The notes under the pieces were generated by a model. The model searched no databases, was not told the DNA's origin, and worked only from the letters and a program-made list of their open reading frames with translations. From Paraphaeosphaeria minitans (lineage: Eukaryota > Ascomycota > Dothideomycetes > Pleosporales > Didymosphaeriaceae): a stretch of 64,000 bases of DNA. This document shows positions 53,037-64,000 of this stretch, one piece after another. The stretch covers positions 186,001 to 250,000 of the forward strand of contig WJXW01000002.1 in assembly GCA_015832175.1 (NCBI GenBank), written 5' to 3'. Numbering within the stretch: the first letter of the stretch is position 1; every line of letters begins with the position of its first letter. A program made the position numbers and the translations under genes.

Positions 53037-54934
53037 TCAAGTGAAGTCTTCTTCTACCTGTTCTTCGTTGTGATCATCGGCATCCATAAGTCCCAAGTAT
53101 CGCTGTATGGTTTCTGCGTCCAAAAGAGCCGATCTCTATACATCGTGCGTCAGTAAGATTCCAATGCGAGAGCCAGGAGTACGAGTAGGGAATGGGGTGT
53201 AGTAGTGATGATGCGGGTGCCGCAAGCATAGGCATATTCGTACCTGCTTATCCAAACTTGTTCTTGTTCTTTCTAGCATTTTCCGCTCTAGCGTGCGTAA
53301 TTGTGTGGCAAGGTGCCATGGTTCTGTAGGATCAGTATTTCATGGCTGTAATTGGCACGGCCGTGATTGACTCACTCTCCCTAATCGACCCCTTCTGCGT
53401 TGGGCTGCCCAGTGCTTCCAATGTCGCAAGCTGCGCATCTACACGACCCTGCATTAATACGACCGCTCGCAGCTGGAACACTTCCCAAAGAGGATCCTGT
53501 TCCAGGAATGTACGTATCTTCGATGTGTCATTTAACTCACTCTCTTTCCAGAAGGCTTGTATCTCTCGACCTCCGTCCACTGTCTGTCTCACCTTAAAGT
53601 CGATTCCTATAGAAAGGGCCAAGTCAGCGAAAGTGGCCACTGTACCAGGGAGTTCTGCTGTGAACGAAGGTTGGTCGCCGTAGTACGACGGAAATCACAT
53701 TTACGTACCGTCTTCTTCATTAACAACTACTAGCCAGACAAAGTCGCTCTCCCATTCTATGCTGCCCTTTTGGTCTACGAGACGAAATCCAGGAGCTGTA
53801 TTACAGACGTAGATTTTCGCAGGGCGAAGCGGGTCATCATCTGGTATGTCGAGATTGAGGAACATGACCTGGGCAGATGCCATCGAATCTTCAAGAAAAC
53901 CATAGGAGAAGATATTTTCGCAAGCGCCTTTGTCATCGCCATATCTGTTCTGATTAGCTCGGCCGACCGCACTAAAGAGTGTGTGTGCTTCGTCTTGGAT
54001 AATGAACACGTTCGGATATTCGCTGTAGACGTGCGCGAGGTAGTCAAAAGTGGACAGGTTTCACTCACGTGATACTTATCTCGCCGCCTTCGAATATGTC
54101 TTTACCGTGTCGCAATATCAAGATTGCGTTTCCACCGTCGTCGGTTTCATACAAGGCAGCAGTGGCATCACCAGAAGCATGGTTAGCCATGTCAATGCAA
54201 GGCACCATGGCATCTCCCACACCGGGAAATTCGAGCGCTCGGGACCGGTACATGGCATCAACGCGCAACCAGTCGTCAAAAGTAAGCTGCAAAGGTCAGT
54301 GTACGGACGTGGCTGACTAGATGTCACCGAGCTTCGGGGGTTCACAAACCATGCCATCGTCCTCGTCCCACCAATATTTAGCACACCAAGTGATGGCTTC
54401 CGTCGCGGCGCGAAATGTCTCGAATTCGCGCAACAGGCTGTTCATTTTAGCCCGGACAGCAGAGCGAAGCGTTGTCCCATCAAGAAGCTCGAGCTCCTCT
54501 TCGCTCCAAAATGTGGGGAGTAATTCATCTGGGAGGTACTTGATGTACTCGGTGAGCGGCATGTGAACGCCAACATCCTTGACGTCTGGGCAACAAATCG
54601 TCGCTTGGAATAGTAAAAACGTCAAAATTGCTCCTCGAGTGGTTCGGCCAAAGTCATCAAGAGCGTGAAGAAGCTCACAGAGATGTTGATCAGATTTTGC
54701 CATCAGCTCAATGTTCTGCTTTGAGAGAATCAGTTCTTTAGGGATGGTCATCAGAGGCTCAGCTTCTTCGCCGATAAGTTCACGTGCCGCTATCACTGTA
54801 GAGCCGCGATCCTCGAAGCCTGGTAAAGGGCCGACCTTGATGCCATCGAACTTGACGCCATGGAAATTGGCCCAGGTTGGCAGACTTTGGACAGGCTCGT
54901 TCAGCCATCCTTCGGTTCTTCCTCGTCTTATCAT
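53037..54934 (-). CDS. SET-domain protein lysine methyltransferase (SETD6/RKM-like)
   Basis: SAM-dependent lysine methyltransferase of the SETD3/SETD6/Rubisco-LSMT class; yeast relatives (Rkm1-4) methylate ribosomal proteins. Six exons, 54350-54934, 54069-54286, 53709-53944, 53376-53657, 53244-53323 and 53037-53135, give 499 aa. The interrupted SET domain spans roughly residues 30-300: GPLPGFEDRGSTVIAARELI, then VPCIDMANHASGD, then YGDDKGACENIFSYGFLED. The C-terminal LSMT substrate-binding domain follows, ending in an acidic tail (ETIQRYLGLMDADD). Intron 1 uses a GTTTGT donor. Exon 4 begins at a tandem CAGCAG acceptor, so one residue may be optional. The target protein is unknown. Confidence 0.85.
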
Positions 54935-55631
54935 GCTGAGGCAGGATCGCAGACTTGATATGGGCTTTGATTGAGGGTGCTTTCCAAGCTCGGATATGAG
55001 CAGTAGCCCGGCCGGTAGACTGGGTCTGTCGAGGCGTCGAAGATCCTAGCACGGCAGACTTATATGCAGGAAACCGAGTGCGTACGTCGGTTGGGGCGTC
55101 TATGCCGTCACGCCGTGCTCAAAGCGAACTGCAATGGGTCAGCGAGGGTGTTCGGACCCAGCCATGACAACGGGCGTGGTCGCCAAAGCAAGAGCACGAG
55201 CACGAGCAAACAAACAGATAATGAGCAGGGGTTCCTCACCTCAATGCGGCCCAGATGGATGCGAAGGGGGCCTGTAGTGTGTGGCGGTCGCCTGTGGGGA
55301 GCGTGAAACCTACTAGAGTGGGCGCTAGCCGCTTTGGTTTGTTGACGTCGCTCCGAGCATAACAACATCTCAACCGACATTTGTACGGCTCTTCTTCCTT
55401 CGCTGGCTCACCACACACTTTGCATCATTACATTATTCCTCCACCGGCTTCAGTCGCCGATAGACAGCGCAGCGCCCGCCCGACCACTCGCGCAAGCCCG
55501 TCCCGCACCAGCCCCCGCGCATCTCAACAGACCGTGCTGTTGGTATACCGGCAGTACACACGACCTGCACCCTGACGCAGAGCATCCGTCACGAAACAGT
55601 ATATCTTTGAGCGGTCGCGTCACTCAGCGCA
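54935..55631. promoter_or_regulatory. divergent promoter SET gene / CDC14
   Basis: About 700 nt between divergent starts. The last 150 nt before CDC14 are C-rich, as in many fungal leaders. No gene. Confidence 0.5.
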
Positions 55632-57671
55632 ATGTCTGCGCAGCAGCGATCGGCTAAGATGCCTCGCTCTGGCGCTGGAACAGCCTACGGACAGGTCATC
55701 GAGTACATCCAGGGTCCGTCTCCAAAGCGCCTCAATTGCGCTTCTCGTTCTCACTGTTATATAGACCGCCTGTACTTGGCCTCCTTCACCAACCCTCCCA
55801 ACGCCGACACGCCCTTCAAGTACTTGGAGCGTTCTAGCCAGTCGCCGTCAAAGCGTTCAGCCAAAGCGCAATCTGGTCCCACCGCTGCGACCAAGCACGT
55901 GAACCCTCCCGTGTACTTCACCATCGACAAGAGCCTCCTGTACAACGCGTTCCACGCTGATTTCGGTCCGCTACACATTGGCCACCTGTACCGCTTTGCG
56001 GTTCAGTTGCACGAAGTGTTGGGAGACCCTGCCAACGAGGACCGCGCGGTCATCTTCTGGAGCAGCGCCGATTCAAGGAGTACGTGCACCGCTATGCATG
56101 CTTGTAATCACGTTAACAAACAACAGGTCGCGCAAACGCGGCGTGCATTCTGGCCTGCTACATGGTCCTGATCCAGTCATGGCCACCTCACCTGGCTCTG
56201 GCGCCCATTGCGCAGATGGACCCACCCTGCATGCCATTCCGTGACGCAGGCTACAGCCAGGCTGACTATGTGCTGAACATCCAAGACATCATCTACGGTG
56301 TCTGGAAAGCAAAGGAGGAAGGACTTTGCGGGCTCAAAGACTTCAGCCTCGAAGAGTATGTCCTACTGATTGTTCACCAAAGATGTCGCTAACGGTTCCA
56401 GATATGAGAAGTACGAACGAGTGGATATGGGTGACTTCAACTGGGTGACGCCCAACTTCCTGGCATTCGCATCACCCAACGTGCAGCCAACGCATGAGAT
56501 TCCAACAACATCACCCATGTACTCTACCTTGCCATCCACCATTGCCGAAGTTCAGCGATCCGGACTACCTACGCCGTTCAAGAACGTTTTGTCACACTTC
56601 TGCGCAAGGAATATCGGCCTCGTGGTGCGCCTAAACTCGGAACTCTACTCATCAACATACTTCACCAAGTTGGGCATTCAGCATCTGAACATGATCTTCG
56701 ACGACGGCACATGTCCTCCACTCTCATTGGTCCGGCAATTCGTTGACCTCGCGCACGAAATGATCACGGTGAAGAGGAAGGGCATCGCTGTCCACTGCAA
56801 AGCTGGTCTTGGGCGCACGGGCTGCTTGATCGGCGCATACCTGATCTATAGGCATGGGTTCACGGCTAACGAGATTATTGCTTATATGCGTTTCATGCGA
56901 CCGGGTATGGTTGTTGGTCCTCAGCAGCATTGGCTACACCTCAACCAGAACACGTTCCGAGAATGGTGGTACGAGGACATAATGAAGGCGAGGTATGCGG
57001 AGAAGATCCCTGCGACGCCGACAAGGTCACCGCACAAGCAACGACTAGCTAGCAACGGTCAAACCTTCACTCCTCCCAACGGCTCCTCGAAACGTGCTGC
57101 TCTTGGAGAAATCGAATCGAACGAGCGCAGCAATGTCGGCCACTCAATAGGCGTTCAAGAAGACAACCTCCCCGCGCCTACACCTGGTCAGCCACGAAAA
57201 ACCAGCAAGTTGTATGGTGGTGGTACCGGCAGGTCACCGATTCGGAACCATGAGAACGAGCCTTTCACCAGGTCCGAGCGGATCGCTCAACTCAGTCAAT
57301 TCGAGGGTGAATCAGACGAGGACTTCCACCTCCGCCAAATCGCACGAAGGACAACATCGCGATCGCCCGTCGCAAAAGAACGCGACCGACGAGCAGTCAG
57401 CATGACGACAACTAAGACAACCATGACTTCAACGTGGACAACATCATATGGGGAGAGTGATGTCGAGAACACCGCACCCGCAGGCTCGCACCTCAAGACG
57501 CCGTCACGAGAAAAGAGCGGAGCCGGCCACGGCGCCATTAGTGTCAGCAAAGTGCGCGCCAGCCCGTCACGGCGCAGCGCCGATAACAAAAACGGCGTTC
57601 GGAAAACGAGCGGCCGCGTGGGTAGCGTAGGGAGCTCCGTGACACGCACCCTCAGCGCGAAACCCGCGTAG
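55632..57671 (+). CDS. CDC14: CDC14 dual-specificity phosphatase
   Basis: Phosphatase that reverses CDK phosphorylation at mitotic exit, cytokinesis and septation. Four exons, 55632-55713, 55765-56079, 56127-56355 and 56402-57671, give 631 aa. The catalytic loop is VHCKAGLGRTGCLIG with Cys341, in the CDC14-specific context. The A and B domains are both present: VIEYIQDRLYLASF and HADFGPLHIGHLYRF, then MVLIQSWPPHLALAPIAQMDPP, then GDFNWVTPNFLAFASP. The C-terminal ~230 residues are basic and Ser/Thr-rich, as in fungal CDC14, and carry nucleolar/nuclear-type basic runs. Intron 1 has a GTCCGT donor, is 51 nt long and lacks a stop. Confidence 0.95.
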
Positions 57672-58321
57672 TCGAGTAGACCCTCCACTTCTTCTTCGCA
57701 TTTGAAAAGCACGGCATGCGCGTGCTTGTGCATATGCATCTACGGTGTCCCGGCATGGCATAACATCATGCAAATTGGCGTCAACTGGTCTCGCATTTCT
57801 GCTATCACGAAGTCCTCCTGCCACGTCACTCTTCTTCGTCTGTCCGTCCGTCAGTTCAATACAGCTACGCGGCCTACTATATCTTGGGCGTTTACTGTTT
57901 CGCAGCTCGGTGTATATGGGGGTTTTCCTTTTCTTGCTGGGCGTTTGCGGCTGCTATCTGGTGTGCTCTTGTCTGGCTGCGCGGGAGTTTTTTTGTGAGG
58001 CTTTCTTGTTGTGAGCATGCTTATGACTGTATGAATCAACGAAAGCAGTAGTATTAATTCTTCAGGTGTCTATCGTTTTCCTGCGTTTTGCGTGCTGGTG
58101 ATGAATTAATCTGGAGATTGTGATGTGTGGAGGCGGCTCGGAAAAAAAGAATTCACTGCGGACCATCCCCCCTCCCATTTCACATAGCTGTATTTTCGAA
58201 CAATATTTCCATTCGTCACGGGAGTATCCAGGACAAAGACCAAACACATCATGTACGCAAGATCCACAAGTCATGACAACCGTCTTTCTTGAATGTATCC
58301 TTTTCCTGCACGCACATCTAT
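57672..58321. other. convergent intergenic region CDC14 / DSC1
   Basis: 650 nt of 3' flank from two converging genes. No supported frame. Confidence 0.5.
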
Positions 58322-60889
58322 CTACAGCGGCGGCAGCACCTCCCTACAATTCGGGCACTGAAGCCGATACCGCATCCACCCCTCGAGACACGCCGAGTGG
58401 AAGATATGCCGACAGGGCGTGACCATGTACGCCCGTCTCTGCAGCGTCAGGGCGCCCAAGCCCTGCACGTCCGGGCCACCGCCGCCCGCCGGGATGACCG
58501 GGACCTCGAGGTCGGTCGCGCAGATGCTGCAGTCGAAGAGCTTCTTGCCCTTGGCGCGGGACTCGCCGGGGTGCAGGGCGGACTCGGATTCTCCGGAAGC
58601 GGATATGGGGGAGGGAGAGGACGAGCCGATAGGCATGGTGGCGCCCTCCTCGTCCTCGCGGAGCACGGGGTGGTAGTCGTACGCGGGGGGCGCCCACCCC
58701 TCCCGCACGAAGAAGCGGCTGCCCAGCACCTCCTGCGCGGCTAGGACGACAATCTGGCACCACACCCAGCCGACCAGCACCGCGAGGCCCTGCAGATCGG
58801 TCCGGCTGAAGAGCACGTTGCTCTCGACAGCATAGAAATACGCGATGGGGACGAGCCGGACAGCGGACTGGCCCAGCACAAAGTCCCAGCGGAGCGCCTT
58901 GCGGCAGTTGCGCATGATGTTGCGGTAGATCTGGGGCAGCCAGAAGGAGAGGTAAAGGAAGGAGAGGGTGTTGAAGTAGAAGGCGCGCGCGGTGGATCGC
59001 ATGGTGGTGAATTGGAGGGTGATGAAGAAAGTGACGATGAGGAGGAAGCAGTAGCGGCTGTAGAGAGCGCCGAGTTCGGCTCGGGGCGAAATTTCAGTGG
59101 GGGTGGCTGCGGCGGGGGGGTTTGTAGTCGGTAGCAGTGGTTCGTTGTCCGCCGGGTCATCTTGGTCTGGCGTGATGATAACGGGTGGTGGTGGGGGTGG
59201 AGGAGTTGGGGTCGGTTGTGGTTGAGTCGCTGTCGCCGTAGCCAGGGGGGGAGCATCGTTTTGTGATGGAGGTGGTGCGCGAGGCGGAGCTGGCGTAGGA
59301 CTTGGTGTTGATGGAGGCTGAGGACTTGGACTTGGTGTTGACGGAGGCTGAGGACTAGGCGGTGTAGCGGATGCTTGTTGGCGGTCTTGACGCATTTGCT
59401 CGGTGGCCTGAACCGTCCAGATGTCCATCAAGAAACGGAGCTCCAACACGACCGAAAATAACGCTAGGAACGCAATTGTGAACAGTTGCAATTGCGACGT
59501 ACCCAGGAACAAGTGCAGGAACACGAGGGCAAGGAACATGAAGCCGTCTCCCAGAGCCATTATGGCGATGGTGTAGAAGCTGATCCGGTTCCGGGTGGAC
59601 GGTGTTGCCGCTTCCTTGGCTTGCCTGATGATGAACATTAGCTGGAAAGCCAGGGTGACGGCGAAAGCAAGGATGCTTCGTTTGGCATCATCATTGAACT
59701 CTTCGGTCTTCAAACCAACTAGATGCATGGCTTCAGAAGGTGGGAAGTCCGGGGGACCTTTAGACTCAATGACGAAGCCGCAATCCGGAGAGAAGCCGAC
59801 CATGTCCATGCTCATCTGAGAATGTAGAGGAACATTTGCTCCAGTGGGAAACCTGATCTCCTGCTCAAGCCATTCGAGGTCAGGCTGGTTAGCAGGCTGA
59901 CCATGTCGATCAAGGAGCTGTACAGGAGCTTCTTGCAGGAATAGTATTAATTCGCAATGGGTCGTAGCCATGATCCCCTCGGCAGCGTCTTCTACGGTAG
60001 ATGACCAGGGGTTCCAAACAGGAAACGGTCGATCCAGCTGGTTCTGTATCGTCTGGTGTATAGTCCGATTAAGCAGTTCTTGGGAGCTCAAGTAGAGGTG
60101 CGGGGAGAGTTGTAAGTGAGGCAGCGCGAAAATACCAGAGAATCTATGATGGTAAGCGAGAGACGATACCAGTGACCGCGCCAACGAAGCTTACCTTTCG
60201 CTCGTTGTGGTCAACACAGCGCCTCCAAACTCTGGGAAGTGTACTCCATTGAGGTTAAACTCCCACCAGTTATCGCCCCAACTCTCGGCATCCCCGATGA
60301 CTACCTTTGCCTTGAGCTCACTCATGGTCCGGTTCTCATCCGTCCGCTGTCGGCCGTCTACCTCTGTAAGATGCAACCTCACCATGCCATGTGTCCCTGT
60401 TAGATTCCTATCGAAGTCGCCAAGCTGCGCGAACTCATGTATGTGGCCGGTTGCATTTAACAGGTCGAGCGCAGGCCGCGTCCGACTCAACGGGCTCAGG
60501 ACCCATTCGCCCTGCACGAATCCCGATATGTTCCTGTATACTGTCTCTTTGCGTTCATCCTCATGCTTGCCGTCTAACCAGCCCTGCGTCCTCTCCCCTA
60601 GCACGCCTCTCATCCTCTCGCGCGCCCTGCTCTTTACATTTCCCAGCACATCCCACGTGAACGCATCCTGCTTCCTCAGCCCCGTGATGTTGAGCCACTT
60701 GTTTTCCTTTGTATCAAAGTCGCCCCATCTGGTCCTGTTCAGGATGTCGAGCTGTTCCCACTCGCGTTCAATGACCTCGTCGTAGCGCGATCGCGGGTTG
60801 AAGCCAGGGTTATGCGACTCGGGCGAGTTAATGAGGATGATGAGAATGATGAAGAACAGGAACTGGCGCGGGTCCCGGCGGACTTCCAT
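58322..60889 (-). CDS. dscA: DSC E3 ubiquitin ligase subunit (Dsc1/Tul1/DscA)
   Basis: Golgi membrane RING E3 of the DSC complex. In fission yeast and Aspergillus it promotes SREBP cleavage, and in S. cerevisiae (Tul1) it sorts membrane proteins. Exons 60195-60889 and 58322-60143 (51-nt intron, GTAAGC donor, CATAG acceptor) give 838 aa. The start at 60889 gives MEVRRDPRQFLFFIILIILI, a signal-anchor; upstream frame to 61222 is not conserved-looking. A lumenal region with N-glycosylation sequons (NRT, NIT, NIS, NAT, NLT) precedes several membrane helices from about residue 415. A proline-rich cytosolic insert interrupts them. The C-terminal RING-H2 (residues ~768-838) reads DCSICATDL, TPCRHIFHSACLEGWM, CPNC. 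Confidence 0.93.
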
Positions 60890-61446
60890 CAGGGTGGTTG
60901 CGAGATTGCGAAAGCCATCGAGGGGCTGCGACTCCGATGTGAAGAGGCAGTGCCTAAGCTGGGGTAGATTACTCGGATGACGCTCCCGCCTCGGTGGTCC
61001 GCAGCCACGTGCACTTGGCTTGGCATTGGTGTACGGTAGCTTAGAGTTCCCCGGACATAGAGGATGCAGGGTGAACAGTGTCACCACTACAAAGAACGAG
61101 GTTACCGCAAAGACCAAGGTTTTCGTGCACCCACTGTGGGATGATGCGGGAGTACCAGGTCTTGACATTTGACATATCATTAGGAGCTTCATTGTCTGTG
61201 TGCAATAGCTTGAAGCACTCAAGACAGAACTCTGTAACGATAGACATTTCTACAAAGGGCAAGGGGGGTATTGATTATAAAACATGTGTACAGAAAAAAG
61301 AATCCTTCCCAAATAATACATCACTTCATGCCCACCACCGAAACGCCAGCCACGTAACGACTCGTGCCAACCATGAACCCGTCAGGACACCAAGAAACTT
61401 TGAATCTTCAGTTCATACAACTTACAGCTCCTCATTCTTGTTGACG
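60890..61446. other. intergenic, same-strand
   Basis: 557 nt between FZO1's 3' end and the DSC1 start; includes the DSC1 promoter. The minus-strand frame extending from the DSC1 start upstream to 61222 is not considered coding. Confidence 0.5.
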
Positions 61447-64000
61447 CTAAAGCAAAGCGCTAACAGCCGCTGGTGGCGCAGCCTCCAAATCGATACGCTG
61501 GACGTTCTGGCGAAGTTCGCTAGATGTGCGGAAGAGGTTGGAGAAGTACTTTTTGGCCTCCGAAGCTTCCGCTCGGAGCTTGTCATTTTGCTCCCTCTTG
61601 CGCTGGAGCTTTTCTACGTTGCGCTGGAGGCCAATTTGGACGTCCTTCGCAGGGCCCTTGAGCGCACGGCGGACCTCGGAACTGATTCGAAGGGCATTGG
61701 AGTGGGTGTAGTCGATGGCTGCTAATTGAGCCGAAAGCTTCGCACTCAAGCGATGCGGTAGGGACTTAGGCACGGATGCCAAGATGTATGAGACTCCAAT
61801 GGCGACTGCAATGTGAATTAGCTACTGATAGCGCATTGGATGATGTTAGGATGCATGCGCAGTTGTACGTACCACCTGCAATGAGACCAGGAATGATCAG
61901 TCTCCGGAGGTTGTTCGAGCCAACGATCTTCGCTGCGCCCAAGGCTCCATCTAGCCAGCCAACACCGCCTACCAAGCGGCCGCCTACAACGCCCGCTACG
62001 GTGACAGCCATGCCCGTTCCTGCAACCTTCTCCTGTCGCTCCCACAGGCTGGCCACGTCGAAGAAATCCCACACCTCGATGTCGATGTCGACCTGGCGAG
62101 CAAGCGCATGTACTGACTTCCTGTACATCCTGTCTGGACGGAACATGACATCGGTATGCATGTTGCCAAGGTGTAGTATACCCAAATTCTTGATGCCATT
62201 GTAGCCTTGAGCAGCTTGCGTACGAGCGTTTTCTTCGCATAAACGTACGCTTTCCGTGATCTCATGCAGCATCGAGTCACGAATGTCTTCCGCATACTGA
62301 TAAGCAGACAGCAGACCTGGGTATTCGATGCCAAGATCTTGCTCTCCCACCTTGGCTATGCAATCGTTGAGCGTGTCTCGAGTATGTCCGTAAACCTCTG
62401 AGGTTGTGTCTTCGACCAGTCGATCCACGGCCTCTCCAGCCTCTGTTCGCGATTTTTTGGATTCTTCAAACTCTGGCTCCAGTGCATCCAGCTCTTTCTT
62501 CACTCGCTCAAGTTCTGACTGGGCAACGTCCCGGTTCACAGTGGCCAGGCTGTGGACGTCACCAAGGACGTTCAGCAGATATGTCTTCGCAGGCGCCAAC
62601 TTCGACCGAGCTCGCTTCTCGAGAACGAAACGTCGTAAAGAAGTCTCCAGATCGCCGAAATCCCTCTCTTTCTCGGGTTCTTTCCCTTTGCCTTTGTCTG
62701 ATGGGTCATCGTCACCATCATCGTCGGGAGAATGAGCCATTGGAATAGCGTTGCTGGACACGAAATGTACAAGTTCGCTGGATTCCTTGAATGTTGCGGG
62801 ACTCAGACCATGGACCTGCTTAAGAATCATCTCTTTGCACCGCTGCTGGTCGCGAATGACATCAAATCCATTGACGACCATGAAAATGTAGGCCTTCTCG
62901 CGGGCGGCGGTGAAGATGAAGTTCTTGGCCGACTCGGTGAAATGGTTGGCGGCGGAAACAACGAATACTACTACATCGATCTCCTCTTGTCGAGCAAAAA
63001 CCGCGGTGGTCTTGACAGAGTCTGAGTTGAGACCAGGCGCATCGATGAGTGCGATGTCGACCACCCCGTTATTCAGCAATGACTCGTCCACGGAGCGGAT
63101 GTCTTGAACGTAGACCTTGCACTGTGAGAATCGTTCGTTGTCTATGACAATCTTCTCTAGGTCGGAGAGCGCAAACACGGCATAGGTGCTTTCGTCGTGA
63201 CGATTGTACACGGAGCCTTGAGGCACAGCATGGACTTCTTCAATGCCGCCATTCTCTCGGAAATCCAAAACCTCGCAGAAAATGCTCGTACATGGTTGTT
63301 GGTCTTCCGGCAGGACCTTCCTCCGAAGTAGCGCGTTGCAAAAGGTTGACTTTCCTGCGTTGAGATCACCAGTGACGAGAACCTTGCTCGAAGTGTCCTC
63401 AATCCTCTCTTTTATAGCATACAAGTGCCGAACACTCTGCTGTATCTGGCCGTCGAGCAAGGATGCGATTGATCCTTTCTCCAACGAGTGCACGAGATCT
63501 GTCTGTGTCCGTCCGCCCATGCGAAGCTCCAGCTTCAGCACAGAGAAATCGTGTGCAAGCTGTGGTGTGATGAGGCGGGGCTCAGGCTTCTGTTCTCTCT
63601 CCGCGGCAGCACTGGACTCTGCCTCAAAGTCGGACCCTAATGAGGTGCCTGCACGACGCGGAGCTCGCGGACGGTCGGGAGATCGGGGTGGCTGGAAGTC
63701 GCCTATCGCAGACTGGGTGTGTGCCAGGCCAGGCCTGGATTGCGACCGGACGTGGTCAGCCTGCTTTGACTCGGCGGGTATGGTAGGGTAATGTGCAGGC
63801 CATTTCAGGTTCTCTTCTTGAAAGCCCTTCAGGATATCGATGGTCCCATGTATAGCCCGGCCAAGTGCATTCTTGTTCTGGTTGTAGCGCAGCTGCAACA
63901 CATGGCTACGCTGCCTGTCCTGCTCGGAGGATGCGGTGCTGCTGCCGGGGATGGGTGTGGGTGGCGCGCTCGGTCTGTCTTCGCCAATGCCTCCGTGCCA
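61447..64000 (-). CDS. FZO1: mitofusin FZO1, 5' end beyond window
   Basis: Dynamin-related GTPase of the mitochondrial outer membrane that drives mitochondrial fusion. Partial: the frame is open to base 64000, so the N-terminus is missing. Exons 61873-64000 and 61447-61805 (67-nt intron, GTACGT donor, TTGCAG acceptor) give 828 visible residues. The GTP-binding P-loop is TGDLNAGKSTFCNALL, followed by EDQQPCTSIFCEVLD (G2) and ALIDAPGLNSDS (G3). A heptad region follows (ERVKKELDALEPEFEESKK). The two membrane segments lie near MAVTVAGVVGGRLVGGVG and LIIPGLIAGGVAIGVSYILASV, the second spanning the splice. The C-terminal coiled coil (residues after KSLPHRLS) is intact. A codon at 63901 can be read as a start but is GTG inside a longer frame. 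Confidence 0.94.

Noticed and set aside
60890..61222. 111-residue N-terminal extension of DSC1
   Set aside because: The start at 60889 gives the expected signal-anchor; upstream residues look random apart from one chance hydrophobic stretch.

Overview
The window reads as a chromosomal segment of a filamentous ascomycete (Pezizomycotina, most likely Dothideomycetes). Genes are monocistronic, on both strands, and carry short spliceosomal introns (mostly 41-110 nt, GTRNGY donors, CTRAC-like branch points). The proteome is typically fungal: Fzo1 mitofusin, DSC E3 ligase, CDC14, FacB/CAT8, KTI12, IRS4, LIG4, SSN3 and deuterolysin. No prokaryotic operon, CRISPR array, rRNA or convincing tRNA is visible. 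The class assignment is inference; no name can be read from the DNA alone.

Layout. 0.5-7.8 kb: SSN3/CDK8 kinase (-), a vacuolar-type MFS sugar transporter (+), GTP cyclohydrolase II (+), and a low-complexity protein with a duplicated exon (-). 9.4-17.4 kb: a secreted type-B carboxylesterase, then an AT-richer, gene-poor stretch with two related RING-finger genes, one with a broken 3' end. 17.7-26 kb: DNA ligase IV (-), IRS4 EH-domain protein (+), mitochondrial inner membrane protease (-), JMJD7-like hydroxylase (+). 26-30.7 kb: a free-standing deuterolysin-propeptide-like protein (-), a complete deuterolysin (+) and an orphan protein (-). 31-32 kb: decayed coding sequence. 32-42 kb: DUF676 lipase (-), REX3 exonuclease (+), DUF3431 protein (+), F-box protein (+). 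43-51 kb: a small conserved protein (-), KTI12 (+), a repeat-rich 2.3 kb gap, and the FacB/CAT8 regulator (-). 53-64 kb: a SET-domain lysine methyltransferase (-), CDC14 phosphatase (+), DSC1/TUL1 E3 ligase (-) and FZO1 (-), whose 5' end lies beyond the right edge.

Most genes are unlinked housekeeping genes, not a pathway cluster. The most unusual parts are the RING pair at 13.0-17.3 kb, the propeptide-like gene next to a deuterolysin, and recurrent intergenic palindromes with core TAGGTACCTA. Exon borders were placed by hand from splice motifs, reading frame and recalled family features; each spliced total was checked to be a multiple of three.
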